Of a DNA stretch of 64,000 nucleotides, positions 44,420-53,715 are shown piece after piece. How positions within the stretch are numbered: the first letter of the stretch is position 1; every line of letters begins with the position of its first letter. The DNA comes from Pararhizobium sp. A13 (GTDB lineage: Bacteria > Pseudomonadota > Alphaproteobacteria > Rhizobiales > Rhizobiaceae): NCBI RefSeq assembly GCF_040126305.1, contig NZ_CP149510.1:907001-971000 (forward strand), written 5' to 3'. The notes under the pieces are model-generated. The model worked only from the letters and a program-made list of their open reading frames with translations. It did not search any database and was not told the origin of the DNA. The translations under genes were made by a program, and so were the position numbers.

Positions 44420-45838
44420 TTATGCTTTTCGACGCAAGATCACCGCATAAAACCCGTCAAGGCCGCCGGAAAAGCCATCCTGCGGCGGAATCATCGCCGG
44501 CGTGGTGCGGAATTCGCCGAGCGGCGTAATCGCATCTTCCAATCCAGGCCAGTCAACCGGATCGATGGCGACGCGGTCGCAACCGCCCTCCGCAAGGATC
44601 CGTTCAACAACCTCTTCGCCCTCGCGCTTGTCGAGCGAGCAGTTGGAGAAGACGACGAGACCGCCCGGTTTTACCAGGGTCAGCGCGTGGCGCAGCAGCT
44701 TTTCCTGCAGCAGGGCCAGTTTCTCGATGTCTTCCAGTCCCTTGGTCCACAAAACGTCCGGATGGCGGCGGATCGTGCCGGTCGAGGAGCAAGGTGCATC
44801 GAGCAGGGCAGCGTCGTACAGCTCTTCTGTCCGGAAATCCGCCATGTTGATTTCCTGCGTCGCAGCCTCGAGCCCGAGACGGGCGAGATTGCCTTGAAGG
44901 CGCTTCAGGCGGCTTGCCGACTGGTCGAGCGCGGTGACGGTCGCTCCGGCCAGAACCAGTTGCGCGGTTTTTCCACCGGGTGCCGCGCACAGATCGACCA
45001 CGCGTTTGCCGGCAAGTGCGCCGAACAGCTTTGCGGGAAGGGCGGCGGCGGCATCCTGGACCCACCATTCGCCGTCATCAAAGCCCGAAAGTGCCGGCAC
45101 CGCGCCGGAAAAACCGGCAAGACGCACGGAACCGGTCGGCAGGACACGCCCGTTCAGGCGCTCCGCCCACCCTTCTGCGTCCGACTTGACGGTCAGGTCG
45201 ATAGCTGCGGGGGTAAGCAGGGCATCGGCGATACGTGCGGCCTCATCGCTGCCGTAGTAGCTGACCAGTCTCTTATGGAACCAGGCGGGAATTGCCGGGG
45301 TCTTTTCGCCGATCGTCTCAAGCAGAGCCTGTTTTTCGCGCGAAAGGCGGCGCAGAACGGCATTGACCAGACTGGCGAAGCGCTTGTTGCGCGGATCGGT
45401 CTGGGCCTGTTCGACGGCGAGATCGACGGCGGAATGATCGGGAATATCGAGATAGAGGATTTGCGCGGCCGCGACGGCAAGGACGTGGTCCAGCGCCCGG
45501 GCGCCCTCTGGCAGCGGCGTCTGCAGCAGCGAGCCGATCATTGCCTCGATGCGGGGCAGCTGGCGCAAGGCCGAATTCAGGATCGCCCGCACCAGCGCGC
45601 GATCGGCCTCATTGAGCTCGCGATAGACCGGGTTGCCGTTTGCGGCATCGAGCATGCCATCCAGCGAGGTCTTGCGATCGACCACGGCCGCCAGCATCTT
45701 TGCCGCCGCCTGCCGGGCCTTGAGACCGGGCTTGTCGCTGCGCGCAAGAGCCGGATTTTCCGGGCCTTTCTTAACGGAGCCCGGCTTGCGGTTATTTCGT
45801 TTCGGATGCGAAGCGGTTTTATTTTCGTCTGACGTCAA
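44420..45838 (-). CDS. rsmB: 16S rRNA cytosine-C5 methyltransferase, RsmB/NOP family
   Basis: The enzyme methylates a cytosine in 16S rRNA (C967 in E. coli). The N-terminal NusB-like domain is seen at [17 protein letters not shown] through [11 protein letters not shown]; the SAM-binding domain has [15 protein letters not shown], and the two catalytic Cys motifs are [10 protein letters not shown] and [12 protein letters not shown]. The TTG start at 45838 overlaps the htpX stop (TTGA), suggesting coupling. 472 aa is normal. Confidence 0.92.
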   Translation of the reverse strand: MTSDENKTASHPKRNNRKPGSVKKGPENPALARSDKPGLKARQAAAKMLAAVVDRKTSLDGMLDAANGNPVYRELNEADRALVRAILNSALRQLPRIEAMIGSLLQTPLPEGARALDHVLAVAAAQILYLDIPDHSAVDLAVEQAQTDPRNKRFASLVNAVLRRLSREKQALLETIGEKTPAIPAWFHKRLVSYYGSDEAARIADALLTPAAIDLTVKSDAEGWAERLNGRVLPTGSVRLAGFSGAVPALSGFDDGEWWVQDAAAALPAKLFGALAGKRVVDLCAAPGGKTAQLVLAGATVTALDQSASRLKRLQGNLARLGLEAATQEINMADFRTEELYDAALLDAPCSSTGTIRRHPDVLWTKGLEDIEKLALLQEKLLRHALTLVKPGGLVVFSNCSLDKREGEEVVERILAEGGCDRVAIDPVDWPGLEDAITPLGEFRTTPAMIPPQDGFSGGLDGFYAVILRRKA

Positions 45839-46794
45839 GACCAGGGACCTTTCGGTGGTTCGGAACCACCGCGACCCCAGCCTGTCGGCGGCACGGAGCG
45901 CGATTTGCGCACCGGATTATCAGCCCTGACCGGCGGCGTCGAGACCGCCGACATTTCCCCGGCCATCCTTTGCAGCGCGGCAATACGGTTTTCGGTCGCC
46001 GGATGGGTGGAGAACAGGTTGTCCATGCGCTCGCCGGACAGCGGATTGATAATGAACATATGGGCAGTCGCCGGATTGCGCTCGGCCTCTTCGTTCGGTA
46101 CCTGATGGGCGAAATTCGAGATCTTGGCGAGCGCCGAGGCGAGCGACAGCGGCTTGCCGCAGATCTCGGCACCGCGCCGGTCGGCGGAATATTCGCGCGT
46201 CCGGCTGATCGCCATCTGCACGATCATCGCCGCCAGCGGCGCAACGATCATCGCCACAAGCACGCCGATGAAGCCGAGCGGATTGTTGTTTTCACGATTG
46301 CCGCCGAAGAAGAAGGCGAAATTGCCGAGCATGGAGATGGCACCGGCAAGTGTCGCCGTCAGCGTCATGGTGAGCGTGTCGCGGTTTTGCACATGGGCGA
46401 GCTCGTGCGCCATGACGCCAGCGACCTCATCATAGGTCAGCGCGTTGAGAAGCCCGGTGGAGGCGGCAACGGCCGCATTTTCCGGGTTTCGCCCCGTGGC
46501 GAAGGCATTCGGCTGCGGATTGTCGATGACATAGACCTTCGGCATGGGCAGGCCGGCGTTTTTCGCCAGATCACGCACGATGCCGTAATATTCAGGCGCC
46601 GTGCGCTCATCGACCTCCTGCGCGCGGTACATGCGCAGCACCATGCGGTCTGAATTCCAATAGGAAAAGAAATTCATGCCCGCGGCGATCAGGAGCGCGA
46701 TCATCATGCCGCCCTTGCCGCCGATCAGGAAACCGACCGCCATGAACAATGCGGTCATGAAGGCCAGAAGCATTGCGGTGCGCACCAGGTTCAT
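45835..46794 (-). CDS. htpX: Zinc metalloprotease HtpX
   Basis: HtpX is an inner-membrane M48 protease that degrades misfolded membrane proteins. Two N-terminal helices ([37 protein letters not shown]) precede the zinc motif [17 protein letters not shown]; the third ligand Glu lies in [12 protein letters not shown]-terminal landmarks include [15 protein letters not shown] 46794 follows GGAG; the ORF extends to 46836 upstream without support. 319 aa is standard. A sigma-32 type promoter is expected but I could not assign one confidently. Confidence 0.96.
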   Translation of the reverse strand: MNLVRTAMLLAFMTALFMAVGFLIGGKGGMMIALLIAAGMNFFSYWNSDRMVLRMYRAQEVDERTAPEYYGIVRDLAKNAGLPMPKVYVIDNPQPNAFATGRNPENAAVAASTGLLNALTYDEVAGVMAHELAHVQNRDTLTMTLTATLAGAISMLGNFAFFFGGNRENNNPLGFIGVLVAMIVAPLAAMIVQMAISRTREYSADRRGAEICGKPLSLASALAKISNFAHQVPNEEAERNPATAHMFIINPLSGERMDNLFSTHPATENRIAALQRMAGEMSAVSTPPVRADNPVRKSRSVPPTGWGRGGSEPPKGPWS

Positions 46795-46819
46795 CGGTCC
46801 ATCTCCAAAGTTCAGCAAA

Positions 46820-46835
46820 CGTTTCACGTGAATCA
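46820..46835. other. parS-like 16-mer (14/16)
   Basis: CGTTTCACGTGAATCA matches the parS consensus TGTTTCACGTGAAACA at 14 of 16 positions with an intact TTCACGTGAA core. It lies between htpX and the SDHAF4-type gene, 16 kb from parB. Confidence 0.4.
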
Positions 46836-46918
46836 CGGTTCCGTTTGCACGAAAGGTTCCTATATGATGGTGACATCAGCCGCATTCTTCAACATTTTCG
46901 CCGAAATTTGGGTCTTGC

Positions 46919-47119
46919 ATGCAAAACGATAATGATAATTCGCCCGCGGAACCCCGCAAACCGCTGACGCCTGCGGCGCAACGCGCCCTGGCGGAGGCGG
47001 AAGAACGCAGGAGCCAGCAAAAGCCCCTGAATCTGCCGGAGGAACTGGGCGGTCGCGGCGGGGCTGAACCCGCCCGTTTCGGCGACTGGGAGATCAACGG
47101 CCGGGCGATCGATTTCTAA
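46919..47119 (+). CDS. DUF1674 protein, succinate dehydrogenase assembly factor 4 type
   Basis: This 66-residue protein carries the DUF1674/SDHAF4 signature at its C-terminus: GGAEPARFGDWEINGRAIDF, preceded by the LTPAAQRALAEAEERR helix. Eukaryotic SDHAF4 binds the flavinated SDH subunit and helps complex II assembly; the bacterial role is inferred. It diverges from htpX. The IS1595-type element begins 44 bp after its stop. Confidence 0.88.
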   Translation: MQNDNDNSPAEPRKPLTPAAQRALAEAEERRSQQKPLNLPEELGGRGGAEPARFGDWEINGRAIDF

Positions 47120-47154
47120 GGAAATAATTCCTGTCGCGAAGCGTTCGCTATCGG

Positions 47155-47162
47155 TATATTTT
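47155..47162. repeat. Target site duplication, left copy
   Basis: TATATTTT immediately left of the element matches the 8 bp immediately right of it (49693-49700). Confidence 0.88.
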
Positions 47163-47186
47163 GGCGATATTATATTTGACAAACCC
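47163..47186 (+). repeat. Left terminal inverted repeat
   Basis: This end contains ATTTGACAAACCC, which matches ATTTGACACACCC in the right repeat read inward. The TTGACA inside it is also a promoter -35 hexamer. Confidence 0.88.
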
Positions 47187-47204
47187 AACCTAAAAGCCTA
47201 CAAA
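47176..47204 (+). promoter_or_regulatory. Inward promoter from the left repeat (transposase)
   Basis: TTGACA (47176-47181), a 17-bp spacer, and TACAAA (47199-47204) form a sigma-70 type promoter 22 bp upstream of the transposase ATG. Confidence 0.6.
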
Positions 47205-47225
47205 GGTTCAAGAAGTTAGGTTTGG

Positions 47226-48191
47226 ATGTTCGCCATGTCAATTTTGAGCAAGGAATATTTTCACAACGAGGCGGCAGCTTTCGAGCATGTCGAAAGTGTT
47301 TTGTGGGCTAACGGTCCGACTTGCCCTCATTGCGGAAACGTCGACAAGATCTACAAACTGGAGGGCGTACGCTCCAAGCCTTCGAAAAAGAACCCGCATG
47401 GTGTAGAGCGTCACGGCTTGAGGAAGTGTGCAGCCTGCCGCCAGCAGTTTACGGTGCGCATGGGTACGATCTTTGAAGAAAGCCATATCCCGCTCCACAA
47501 GTGGCTACAGGCTATTCACCTGATTTGTTCCAGCAAGAAGGGTATCAGCTCTAACCAGCTTCATCGCGTTTTGGAAATCACGCTCAAGTCGGCTTGGTTC
47601 CTGTCGCACCGCATCCGCGAAGCAATGCGGTCTGGTGAACTGGAGCCGATGGGCGGCAACGGTAAGACTGTTGAAGCCGACGAAACCTATTTTGGCGACA
47701 AGAAGGAAGTCACCACCCGCACGAAGCGCGGCAAGTCTGGCCTGTCGAGCAAGCGTGCTATCGTTTCGCTTGTCGAGCGTGGTGGCAAGGTTCGTTCCTT
47801 CCATGTAGATCGCGCCGACAAGAGGACTGTCACCAATATCGTCTGGCACAACATCCACAAGGAAACGACGTTCTACAGCGACGAGAGCCGCCTTTATGGT
47901 GATGTTCATTCGAAGCTGGAGAACAGCGATTCCGTCAACCACACGTCTGGCGAATACGTTCGCGGCATGGTGCATACGAACACCGTGGAAGGCTACTACA
48001 GCATCTTCAAGCGTGGCATGAAGGGTATCTACCAGCATTGCAGCGAGAAGCACCTACACCGCTATCTGGCTGAGTTTGATTTCCGTTATAACAATCGCGT
48101 TGCGCTCGGCACGAACGATCAGGAACGCGCCTTGAATGCGCTGGTTGGCGTCAAGGGCAAGCGGCTTACCTACGTTCCATCTGGTTTCTGA
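47226..48191 (+). CDS. IS1595-family transposase (ISXO2-like)
   Basis: The 321-residue transposase has an N-terminal zinc ribbon (Cys pairs in CPHCGNVDK and LRKCAACRQQF, about residues 33-71) typical of IS1595 proteins, and a central helix-turn-helix region (SSNQLHRVLEITLKSAWFL). The catalytic domain shows VEADETYFGDKKE (first acidic residue), TTFYSDESRLY (second), and HTNTVEGYYSIFKRGMKGIYQH with the following HRYLAEFDFRYNNR. It looks intact, so the element may be active. ATG 47226 or 47235 may be used. Confidence 0.94.
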   Translation: MFAMSILSKEYFHNEAAAFEHVESVLWANGPTCPHCGNVDKIYKLEGVRSKPSKKNPHGVERHGLRKCAACRQQFTVRMGTIFEESHIPLHKWLQAIHLICSSKKGISSNQLHRVLEITLKSAWFLSHRIREAMRSGELEPMGGNGKTVEADETYFGDKKEVTTRTKRGKSGLSSKRAIVSLVERGGKVRSFHVDRADKRTVTNIVWHNIHKETTFYSDESRLYGDVHSKLENSDSVNHTSGEYVRGMVHTNTVEGYYSIFKRGMKGIYQHCSEKHLHRYLAEFDFRYNNRVALGTNDQERALNALVGVKGKRLTYVPSGF

Positions 48192-48235
48192 GCCGATTCG
48201 GAGGCGGAACGAGATTCAGCTTTCGTTCTATTTTC

Positions 48236-48264
48236 TTGACGACTCCGGCTAAATACCCTATATA
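48236..48264 (+). promoter_or_regulatory. Strong sigma-70 type promoter inside the element
   Basis: TTGACG (48236-48241), exactly 17 bp, then TATATA (48259-48264). The expected start is near 48271, the first base of a predicted three-way-junction RNA. Confidence 0.75.
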
Positions 48265-48270
48265 GGTGGT

Positions 48271-48316
48271 GCCGGGGATACGTCGAAACGTATCAGGGTG
48301 TAAAAACCCGCCCGGC
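48271..48316 (+). ncRNA. Predicted structured RNA, three-way junction, next to DUF3800 gene
   Basis: GCCGGG (48271-48276) pairs with CCCGGC (48311-48316), closing a junction with two hairpins: GATACGT/ACGTATC (48277-48283 and 48288-48294) with a CGAA tetraloop, and GGGT/ACCC (48296-48299 and 48306-48309). Only one unpaired base separates the helices. A promoter with ideal spacing ends 6 bp upstream, so the transcript would begin with the closing stem. The RNA could extend into 48321-48344, where ATTCCC and GGGAAT form another hairpin over the end of the DUF3800 gene. Families of candidate RNAs named after DUF3800 neighbours have been reported; I cannot say whether this is one. Confidence 0.55.
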
Positions 48317-48318
48317 GG

Positions 48319-49083
48319 CTATTCCCACCCACGTGTGGGGAATTTCACCAAGCCATAGCCGTTAATATCTCCGTCAGGCCGGGCCCTGAACGATGGGCGT
48401 AGCATTTGAAAATATAGCTCGTCCTTGTGATTGAAAGCGCGGCCGATGGCGCCAGACACCATGTCGGCCATTTGAACACCTACACTCATATGGGATGGCG
48501 TCAAGAAAATGCACTCTACGAAGTTACCGTAGTTGCTTACATAGGCGTTTTCCCCATCTACCATGTCCAAATGGTTCACGCGGAATATGTCGTCTTGCTT
48601 GCGGCCGCGATGATCCGCCACAACGAGCCCTAGTTGGGTGTTGCCTACAGTCTTACTCAGGTCTTGCAGATGGTACTGGAATCGCTCTGAGACCGGCTTG
48701 TAGGTGTAGTGGTACAGCTTTTCCGCGTCGGTAACCGACGGCAGTTTATAGGCCGCTGACACGCTTGCCACGCAAGCGATAATTTTAACGCTCTTGCGTC
48801 TGAGTAGGATGTTAAAATACTCATTCCGGAAGCTATCTTTATGCGCCTGGTCGAGGTGGCCGACGGAATTATCCGGTTCGGTATTGTGGGCGCCAAAGTA
48901 GCGCCACTTTATCTCGCCTGTTATGCTGTATTGTGGTTTAGCGCAGAGCTTGCGTACCTCACTGGCTATCCCATGCCACTGAGACTCGTGCATGATAACC
49001 GCGCCGATAACAAAGTAGGGGTTCGATTTCTTCGAATCTGGCTTTGGCGGCGTCCCGCTCTCGTCAATGAAACAGAAGTGCAT
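48319..49083 (-). CDS. DUF3800 domain-containing protein (passenger)
   Basis: The 254-residue protein starts MHFCFIDESGTPPKPD; the Phe-Ile-Asp-Glu-Ser-Gly motif is the mark of DUF3800, thought to adopt an RNase H-like fold. Other acidic motifs are LVVADHRGRKQDD and the C-terminal VQMADMVSGAIGRAF, consistent with a metal-dependent nuclease. Function is unknown; DUF3800 proteins often sit in mobile elements. It is convergent with the transposase and its 3' end faces the structured RNA. ATG 49083 is 5 bp from the divergent 49089 start. Confidence 0.85.
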   Translation of the reverse strand: MHFCFIDESGTPPKPDSKKSNPYFVIGAVIMHESQWHGIASEVRKLCAKPQYSITGEIKWRYFGAHNTEPDNSVGHLDQAHKDSFRNEYFNILLRRKSVKIIACVASVSAAYKLPSVTDAEKLYHYTYKPVSERFQYHLQDLSKTVGNTQLGLVVADHRGRKQDDIFRVNHLDMVDGENAYVSNYGNFVECIFLTPSHMSVGVQMADMVSGAIGRAFNHKDELYFQMLRPSFRARPDGDINGYGLVKFPTRGWE

Positions 49084-49088
49084 TTCCT

Positions 49089-49262
49089 ATGACCCATCCA
49101 AACGTAGAAAAGAGCCAAGCGGACAAGTTCAAGGAAGCCGCTCGCGAGCTGGAAACAGACGACAACGAGGAACGCTTCAACGCGACCCTAGGAAAATTAG
49201 CCAAATCGCCGCCGCCATCGAAAGATGAGAAGCCGACGAAGGACAAGAAGCCCGCCAAATAG
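49089..49262 (+). CDS. Small charged protein (57 aa), passenger
   Basis: I do not recognise a named family. The protein is a short helix (KSQADKFKEAARELETDDNE, then ERFNATLGKLAK) followed by a disordered Lys/Pro tail. Similar short proteins, as I recall, accompany DUF3800 genes elsewhere. It diverges from the DUF3800 gene with only 5 bp between their starts, so the two probably share a control region. The stop overlaps the stem of a terminator. Confidence 0.7.
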   Translation: MTHPNVEKSQADKFKEAARELETDDNEERFNATLGKLAKSPPPSKDEKPTKDKKPAK

Positions 49263-49272
49263 GCGGGTTTTT
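49248..49272 (+). terminator. Rho-independent terminator overlapping the small passenger gene stop
   Basis: AAGCCCGCC (49248-49256) pairs with GGCGGGTTT (49262-49270) over a 5-nt loop, followed by TT; the TAG stop lies in the loop/stem. Confidence 0.85.
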
Positions 49273-49277
49273 AACGT

Positions 49278-49484
49278 CTACTCCTTGGGAGCGAAAATTT
49301 CGCTCGTCCCAGAGCTTCGCATGATGTCCACGCCGCGACGGCAGTCAGCTTTGTTTTTGTAGCCTTCGCTGCTAACTGCAATCTCCTCGCCGTTGGTGGC
49401 ATAAAAAACCCACCTCCATTCGGAGGAATTATCTTTGTACATCCAATAACATGGGTACTTCAAACCATTGGGACGGACTGGCAT
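49278..49484 (-). CDS. DUF1508/YegP-family protein (passenger)
   Basis: The 68-residue protein matches the DUF1508 (YegP) pattern: YPCYWMYKDNSSEWRWVFYATNGE, IAVSSEGYKNKADCRRGVDIM, ending in SSGTSEIFAPKE. Members are small alpha/beta proteins of unknown role. ATG 49484 follows GAGG with 9-nt spacing. The start codon overlaps that of the divergent 58-aa ORF (shared CATG). The right repeat of the element supplies a possible promoter reading into it. Confidence 0.78.
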   Translation of the reverse strand: MPVRPNGLKYPCYWMYKDNSSEWRWVFYATNGEEIAVSSEGYKNKADCRRGVDIMRSSGTSEIFAPKE

Positions 49485-49659
49485 GGAAAAACACCTCAAC
49501 ACTTACGGTTTCAAATATCGGTTCAATGACCGCAACTATGCGCTTGTGGTTGAGGCCCAGAGTGAAGCCGCCGCTAAAGAGGAAGTCTTAGCAATCGCTA
49601 AGGCGGTATTCATCAGCGAACTATCTCCAGTTTCAACCCACGATTCGCATATTAGCTGA
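49483..49659 (+). CDS. Small passenger ORF (58 aa), unknown
   Basis: ATG 49483 sits in the CATG shared with the opposite-strand DUF1508 start. The protein (MEKHLNTYGFKYRFNDRNYA, then LVVEAQSEAAAKEEVLAI, ending in ISELSPVSTHDSHIS) has a beta-beta-alpha pattern like many small phage-type proteins. A weak ribosome site (GGGACGGACTGGC) precedes it. It ends 33 bp from the right end of the element. Coding status is probable, not certain. Confidence 0.55.
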   Translation: MEKHLNTYGFKYRFNDRNYALVVEAQSEAAAKEEVLAIAKAVFISELSPVSTHDSHIS

Positions 49660-49679
49660 TTCTCGCGTGGGTGTGTCAA
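49651..49679 (-). promoter_or_regulatory. Inward promoter from the right repeat
   Basis: On the minus strand TTGACA (49679-49674) lies in the right inverted repeat and is followed after 17 bp by GCTAAT (49656-49651), a 4/6 match to the -10. It would read toward DUF1508 and DUF3800. Confidence 0.5.
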
Positions 49680-49692
49680 ATATAATATCGCG
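49669..49692 (-). repeat. Right terminal inverted repeat
   Basis: Read inward from 49692, this end matches the left repeat except for the outermost base and one internal base (ACACACCC versus ACAAACCC). Confidence 0.88.
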
Positions 49693-49700
49693 TATATTTT
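49693..49700. repeat. Target site duplication, right copy
   Basis: TATATTTT, identical to 47155-47162. Confidence 0.88.
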
Positions 49701-49706
49701 CCTATA

Positions 49707-50160
49707 ATGATGTTTCGCAACCGCTTCTGTTTTCTCGTGGCTTCGATCGCACCGTTCCTGGCCTTCCACACTTATGCCTTCGAAACCGGCAAACGGATCG
49801 AAATCACCGGTCCGGTGAGCGCAGAGATCATCCGCGTCATCGATGGAGACACGATCCTGGTCGCGGCCAAGCCCTGGCCGCAGCAAACGATGGAAGTCTA
49901 CGTGCGATTGCGCGGCATCGACGCGCCGGAGCTGAAATCGTCCTGTGCGGCGATCCGCGATGCCGGCCGGCAGGCGCGTGCCGCCTTGACTGATTTGACC
50001 CGAGATCAACGCGACATCCAGCTGACGCGCATTTCCGGCGACAAGTATTTTGGCCGGGTGGTTGCCGACATCAGTTTTTCCGATGGGCGGAATCCGGCTC
50101 AGGAAATGCTGGCGGCCGGCTATGTGGCGCCCTATGACGGTGGGCCTAAACAAGAAAGCT
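49707..50160 (+). pseudogene. Thermonuclease-family protein, run-on frame
   Basis: Residues 1-150 form a credible exported staphylococcal-nuclease-type protein: a signal peptide (FCFLVASIAPFLAFHTYAF), IIRVIDGDTILVAA, VRLRGIDAPELK, and DKYFGRVVADI, with the family's closing YVAPYDGG segment. No stop follows. The frame runs through the acs terminator and antisense to the whole acs gene, to 52463. A stop exists in the +2 frame (TAA at 50144-50146), right where relatives should end, so a one-base indel or stop loss near 50140 is likely. The IS1595 element's target duplication ends 6 bp upstream of the ATG, so the native promoter may be gone. End coordinate is my estimate of where homology stops. 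Confidence 0.6.
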
Positions 50161-50185
50161 GTTCGTCCTTCTGGAAAAGGATCGT

Positions 50186-50218
50186 CCTGAGCCATCCCCG
50201 GTCAAGGGATGGCTCAGG
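50186..50218 (-). terminator. Terminator of acs
   Basis: CCTGAGCCATCCC (50186-50198) and GGGATGGCTCAGG (50206-50218) form a perfect 13-bp stem 8 bp beyond the acs stop; the following T tract on the minus strand is weak. Confidence 0.75.
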
Positions 50219-50225
50219 CAGGAAA

Positions 50226-52178
<1,953 letters not shown>

Positions 52179-52338
52179 GCTGATTTTCCTCCCTGCGCAG
52201 GCAATTTCTGGACGGCACATCTCCGTGTGCGTCCTCTCCGGGCGCATTCATATCAGGTCAAGACACGGCGGCAATTAGACAAAAGGTCATTTCTGCGAGA
52301 AGAATTGCATTTATGCGACGACGAGGGTATAGAGGCGC

Positions 52339-52355
52339 TAATTTCCCGGAAATTA
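52339..52355. promoter_or_regulatory. 17-bp perfect palindrome upstream of trcR
   Basis: TAATTTCC-C-GGAAATTA is a perfect 8+1+8 inverted repeat 58 bp upstream of trcR in the 235-bp gap shared with divergent acs. It has no T tract and looks like an operator; the regulator is not known. Confidence 0.4.
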
Positions 52356-52413
52356 AAGTGGTTACACCCCACGGCCCGCGACACCGGCGCGGACGGACAG
52401 AAGGACTATACCC

Positions 52414-53112
52414 ATGGCTCAACAACTGCTTATGCCCAAAGCGACGGCCGTATGGCTTGTTGACAACACTGCCCTGTCGTTCGAACAGATCGCCCAGTTC
52501 TGCAAACTGCACCCGCTGGAAGTCAAGGCGATCGCGGACGGTGAATCGGCGCAGGGCATCAAGGGCCTCGACCCGATCGCCACCGGCCAGCTGTCGCGCG
52601 ACGAAATCGCCCGCGCCGAAGGCAACGCGAACCACAAGCTGAAACTCTCCGAACCGAAGGTTCGCGTTCCCGACAGCAAGCGCAAGGGTCCGCGCTACAC
52701 ACCGGTTTCCAAGCGCCAGGACCGTCCGAACGCCATCCTCTGGCTGGTACGCAACCATCCGGAACTGAAGGACGCCCAGATCTCGCGTCTCGTCGGCACC
52801 ACCAAGTCGACGATCGAGCAGATCCGCGAGCGCACCCACTGGAATTCGACCAACCTGACGGCGATGGACCCGGTCACGCTCGGCCTCTGCACCCAGATCG
52901 ATCTCGACCTCGAAGTCGAACGCGCCTCGAAGGGTCGTCCTCTGCCGACGGCGGCCGAGCTCGGCGCGACGCTGGAAGCATCGAAGGAAACGGAAAAGCT
53001 GCCGTTCTCCTACGAGCGCGAAGAAGAAAAGGAAATGGACGCCGACGCCGTTTTCGCCAAGCTCAAGTCGCTCAAATCCGACCGCAAGGACGAAGACGAC
53101 GACCATTACTGA
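52414..53112 (+). CDS. trcR: DUF1013 protein, cell cycle transcriptional regulator TrcR
   Basis: This 232-residue protein has the DUF1013 sequence: MAQQLLMPKATAVWLVDNTA, LSFEQIAQFCKLHPLEVKAI (HTH-like), RPNAILWLVRNHPELKDAQI followed by a second HTH (SRLVGTTKSTIEQIRERTHW). The acidic C-terminus ends KDEDDDHY. It is conserved across alphaproteobacteria and named TrcR; it is thought to bind DNA or RNA polymerase. ATG 52414 follows GAAGGACTATACCC. Confidence 0.92.
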   Translation: MAQQLLMPKATAVWLVDNTALSFEQIAQFCKLHPLEVKAIADGESAQGIKGLDPIATGQLSRDEIARAEGNANHKLKLSEPKVRVPDSKRKGPRYTPVSKRQDRPNAILWLVRNHPELKDAQISRLVGTTKSTIEQIRERTHWNSTNLTAMDPVTLGLCTQIDLDLEVERASKGRPLPTAAELGATLEASKETEKLPFSYEREEEKEMDADAVFAKLKSLKSDRKDEDDDHY

Positions 53113-53140
53113 TTGGAGCGCATCGTTCCGAACGAAAAAA

Positions 53141-53167
53141 CCCGGATCGCCTGATCCGGGTTTTTTT
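53141..53167 (+). terminator. Bidirectional terminator between trcR and ectC
   Basis: CCCGGATC-GCCT-GATCCGGG with AAAAAA before and TTTTTTT after, so it can serve both converging genes. Confidence 0.92.
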
Positions 53168-53188
53168 GTAAGTGGCTTTGGAAGACAA

Positions 53189-53575
53189 TCAATAGGCCGA
53201 ACCTTCGCTTCCATCCAGGCGGTGTCGCTCCGTCCCCTTGAGCGGCGGATTGAAGATGCTGACAAGGATCAGGTCTTCGTCGCGGCCGCCACGCAGATAG
53301 TGTTTGTCATTCTTGTCGAGAACGTAGATATCCCCCGGCGCGATCGGAAAGACATTGCCCGCCATGTCCTCGACTTCTCCGGTGCCGGCAATGCAATAGC
53401 AGGCCTCGAGATGGTTTCGATATTCGAGCAGCGAGGTGGTGTTGGCGCGCACGACCGTGTGGCAGACCGTGAAGCCCATGCCGTCGCGCTCGGTCAGGAG
53501 GCGGTGACTGGTGCCGCTTCCCCATTCGACGAAATGCGGAGTTTCTTCGATCTGCTTCAGATTGCGCACGAACAT
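53189..53575 (-). CDS. ectC: Ectoine synthase-like protein (orphan EctC)
   Basis: EctC cyclises N-gamma-acetyl-diaminobutyrate to ectoine. The 128-aa cupin has the family start [19 protein letters not shown], substrate/metal residues in [23 protein letters not shown] (Glu and Tyr), [20 protein letters not shown] (His), and [12 protein letters not shown]. No ectA, ectB or ectD is near, so this looks like a solitary ectC. It may use imported precursor or act on glutamine as reported for orphan EctC proteins. ATG 53575 is chosen by homology; the frame continues upstream into the shared promoter region. A LysR gene diverges from it. Confidence 0.88.
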   Translation of the reverse strand: MFVRNLKQIEETPHFVEWGSGTSHRLLTERDGMGFTVCHTVVRANTTSLLEYRNHLEACYCIAGTGEVEDMAGNVFPIAPGDIYVLDKNDKHYLRGGRDEDLILVSIFNPPLKGTERHRLDGSEGSAY

Positions 53576-53655
53576 AGCTTTTGCCTTCTTCAGTAAAATT
53601 TGTCGATAAGAGTTGAAGGGATTCAAAATCCTTCTCTGATGTCCTGTATCGCTTG

Positions 53656-53676
53656 CATTTTCGCTCACGACAAATG
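53656..53676. promoter_or_regulatory. LysR-type box between ectC and lysR
   Basis: CATTT-N11-AAATG is a symmetric T-N11-A motif, the standard LysR target, midway between the divergent ectC and lysR starts. A second inverted repeat (GAAGG/CCTTC, about 53615-53634) is closer to ectC. Confidence 0.5.
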
Positions 53677-53715
53677 ATGCTTTCTCGTCGTTTCGGTGAG
53701 GAAAACTTGACTATG

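Larger units (their letters stand above)
47163..49692. mobile_element. IS1595-family element with passenger genes
   Basis: The element starts GGCGATATTATATTTGAC (47163) and ends with its inverted complement (GTCAAATATAATATCGCG, to 49692). The inverted repeats extend over about 24 bp with two mismatches. The flanks are an exact 8-bp target duplication, TATATTTT (47155-47162 and 49693-49700), the size typical of the IS1595 family. It is AT-richer than its surroundings. It carries a transposase, a predicted structured RNA, and four further ORFs, all inside the repeats. The insertion point is just upstream of the nuclease gene, where the duplication lies 6 bp from its first ATG. Confidence 0.92.

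Noticed and set aside
48271..48316. Hammerhead or other known self-cleaving ribozyme
   Set aside because: The CUGAUGA/GAAA core of hammerheads is absent, and I could not fit twister, pistol or HDV consensus. Kept as an unclassified structured RNA.
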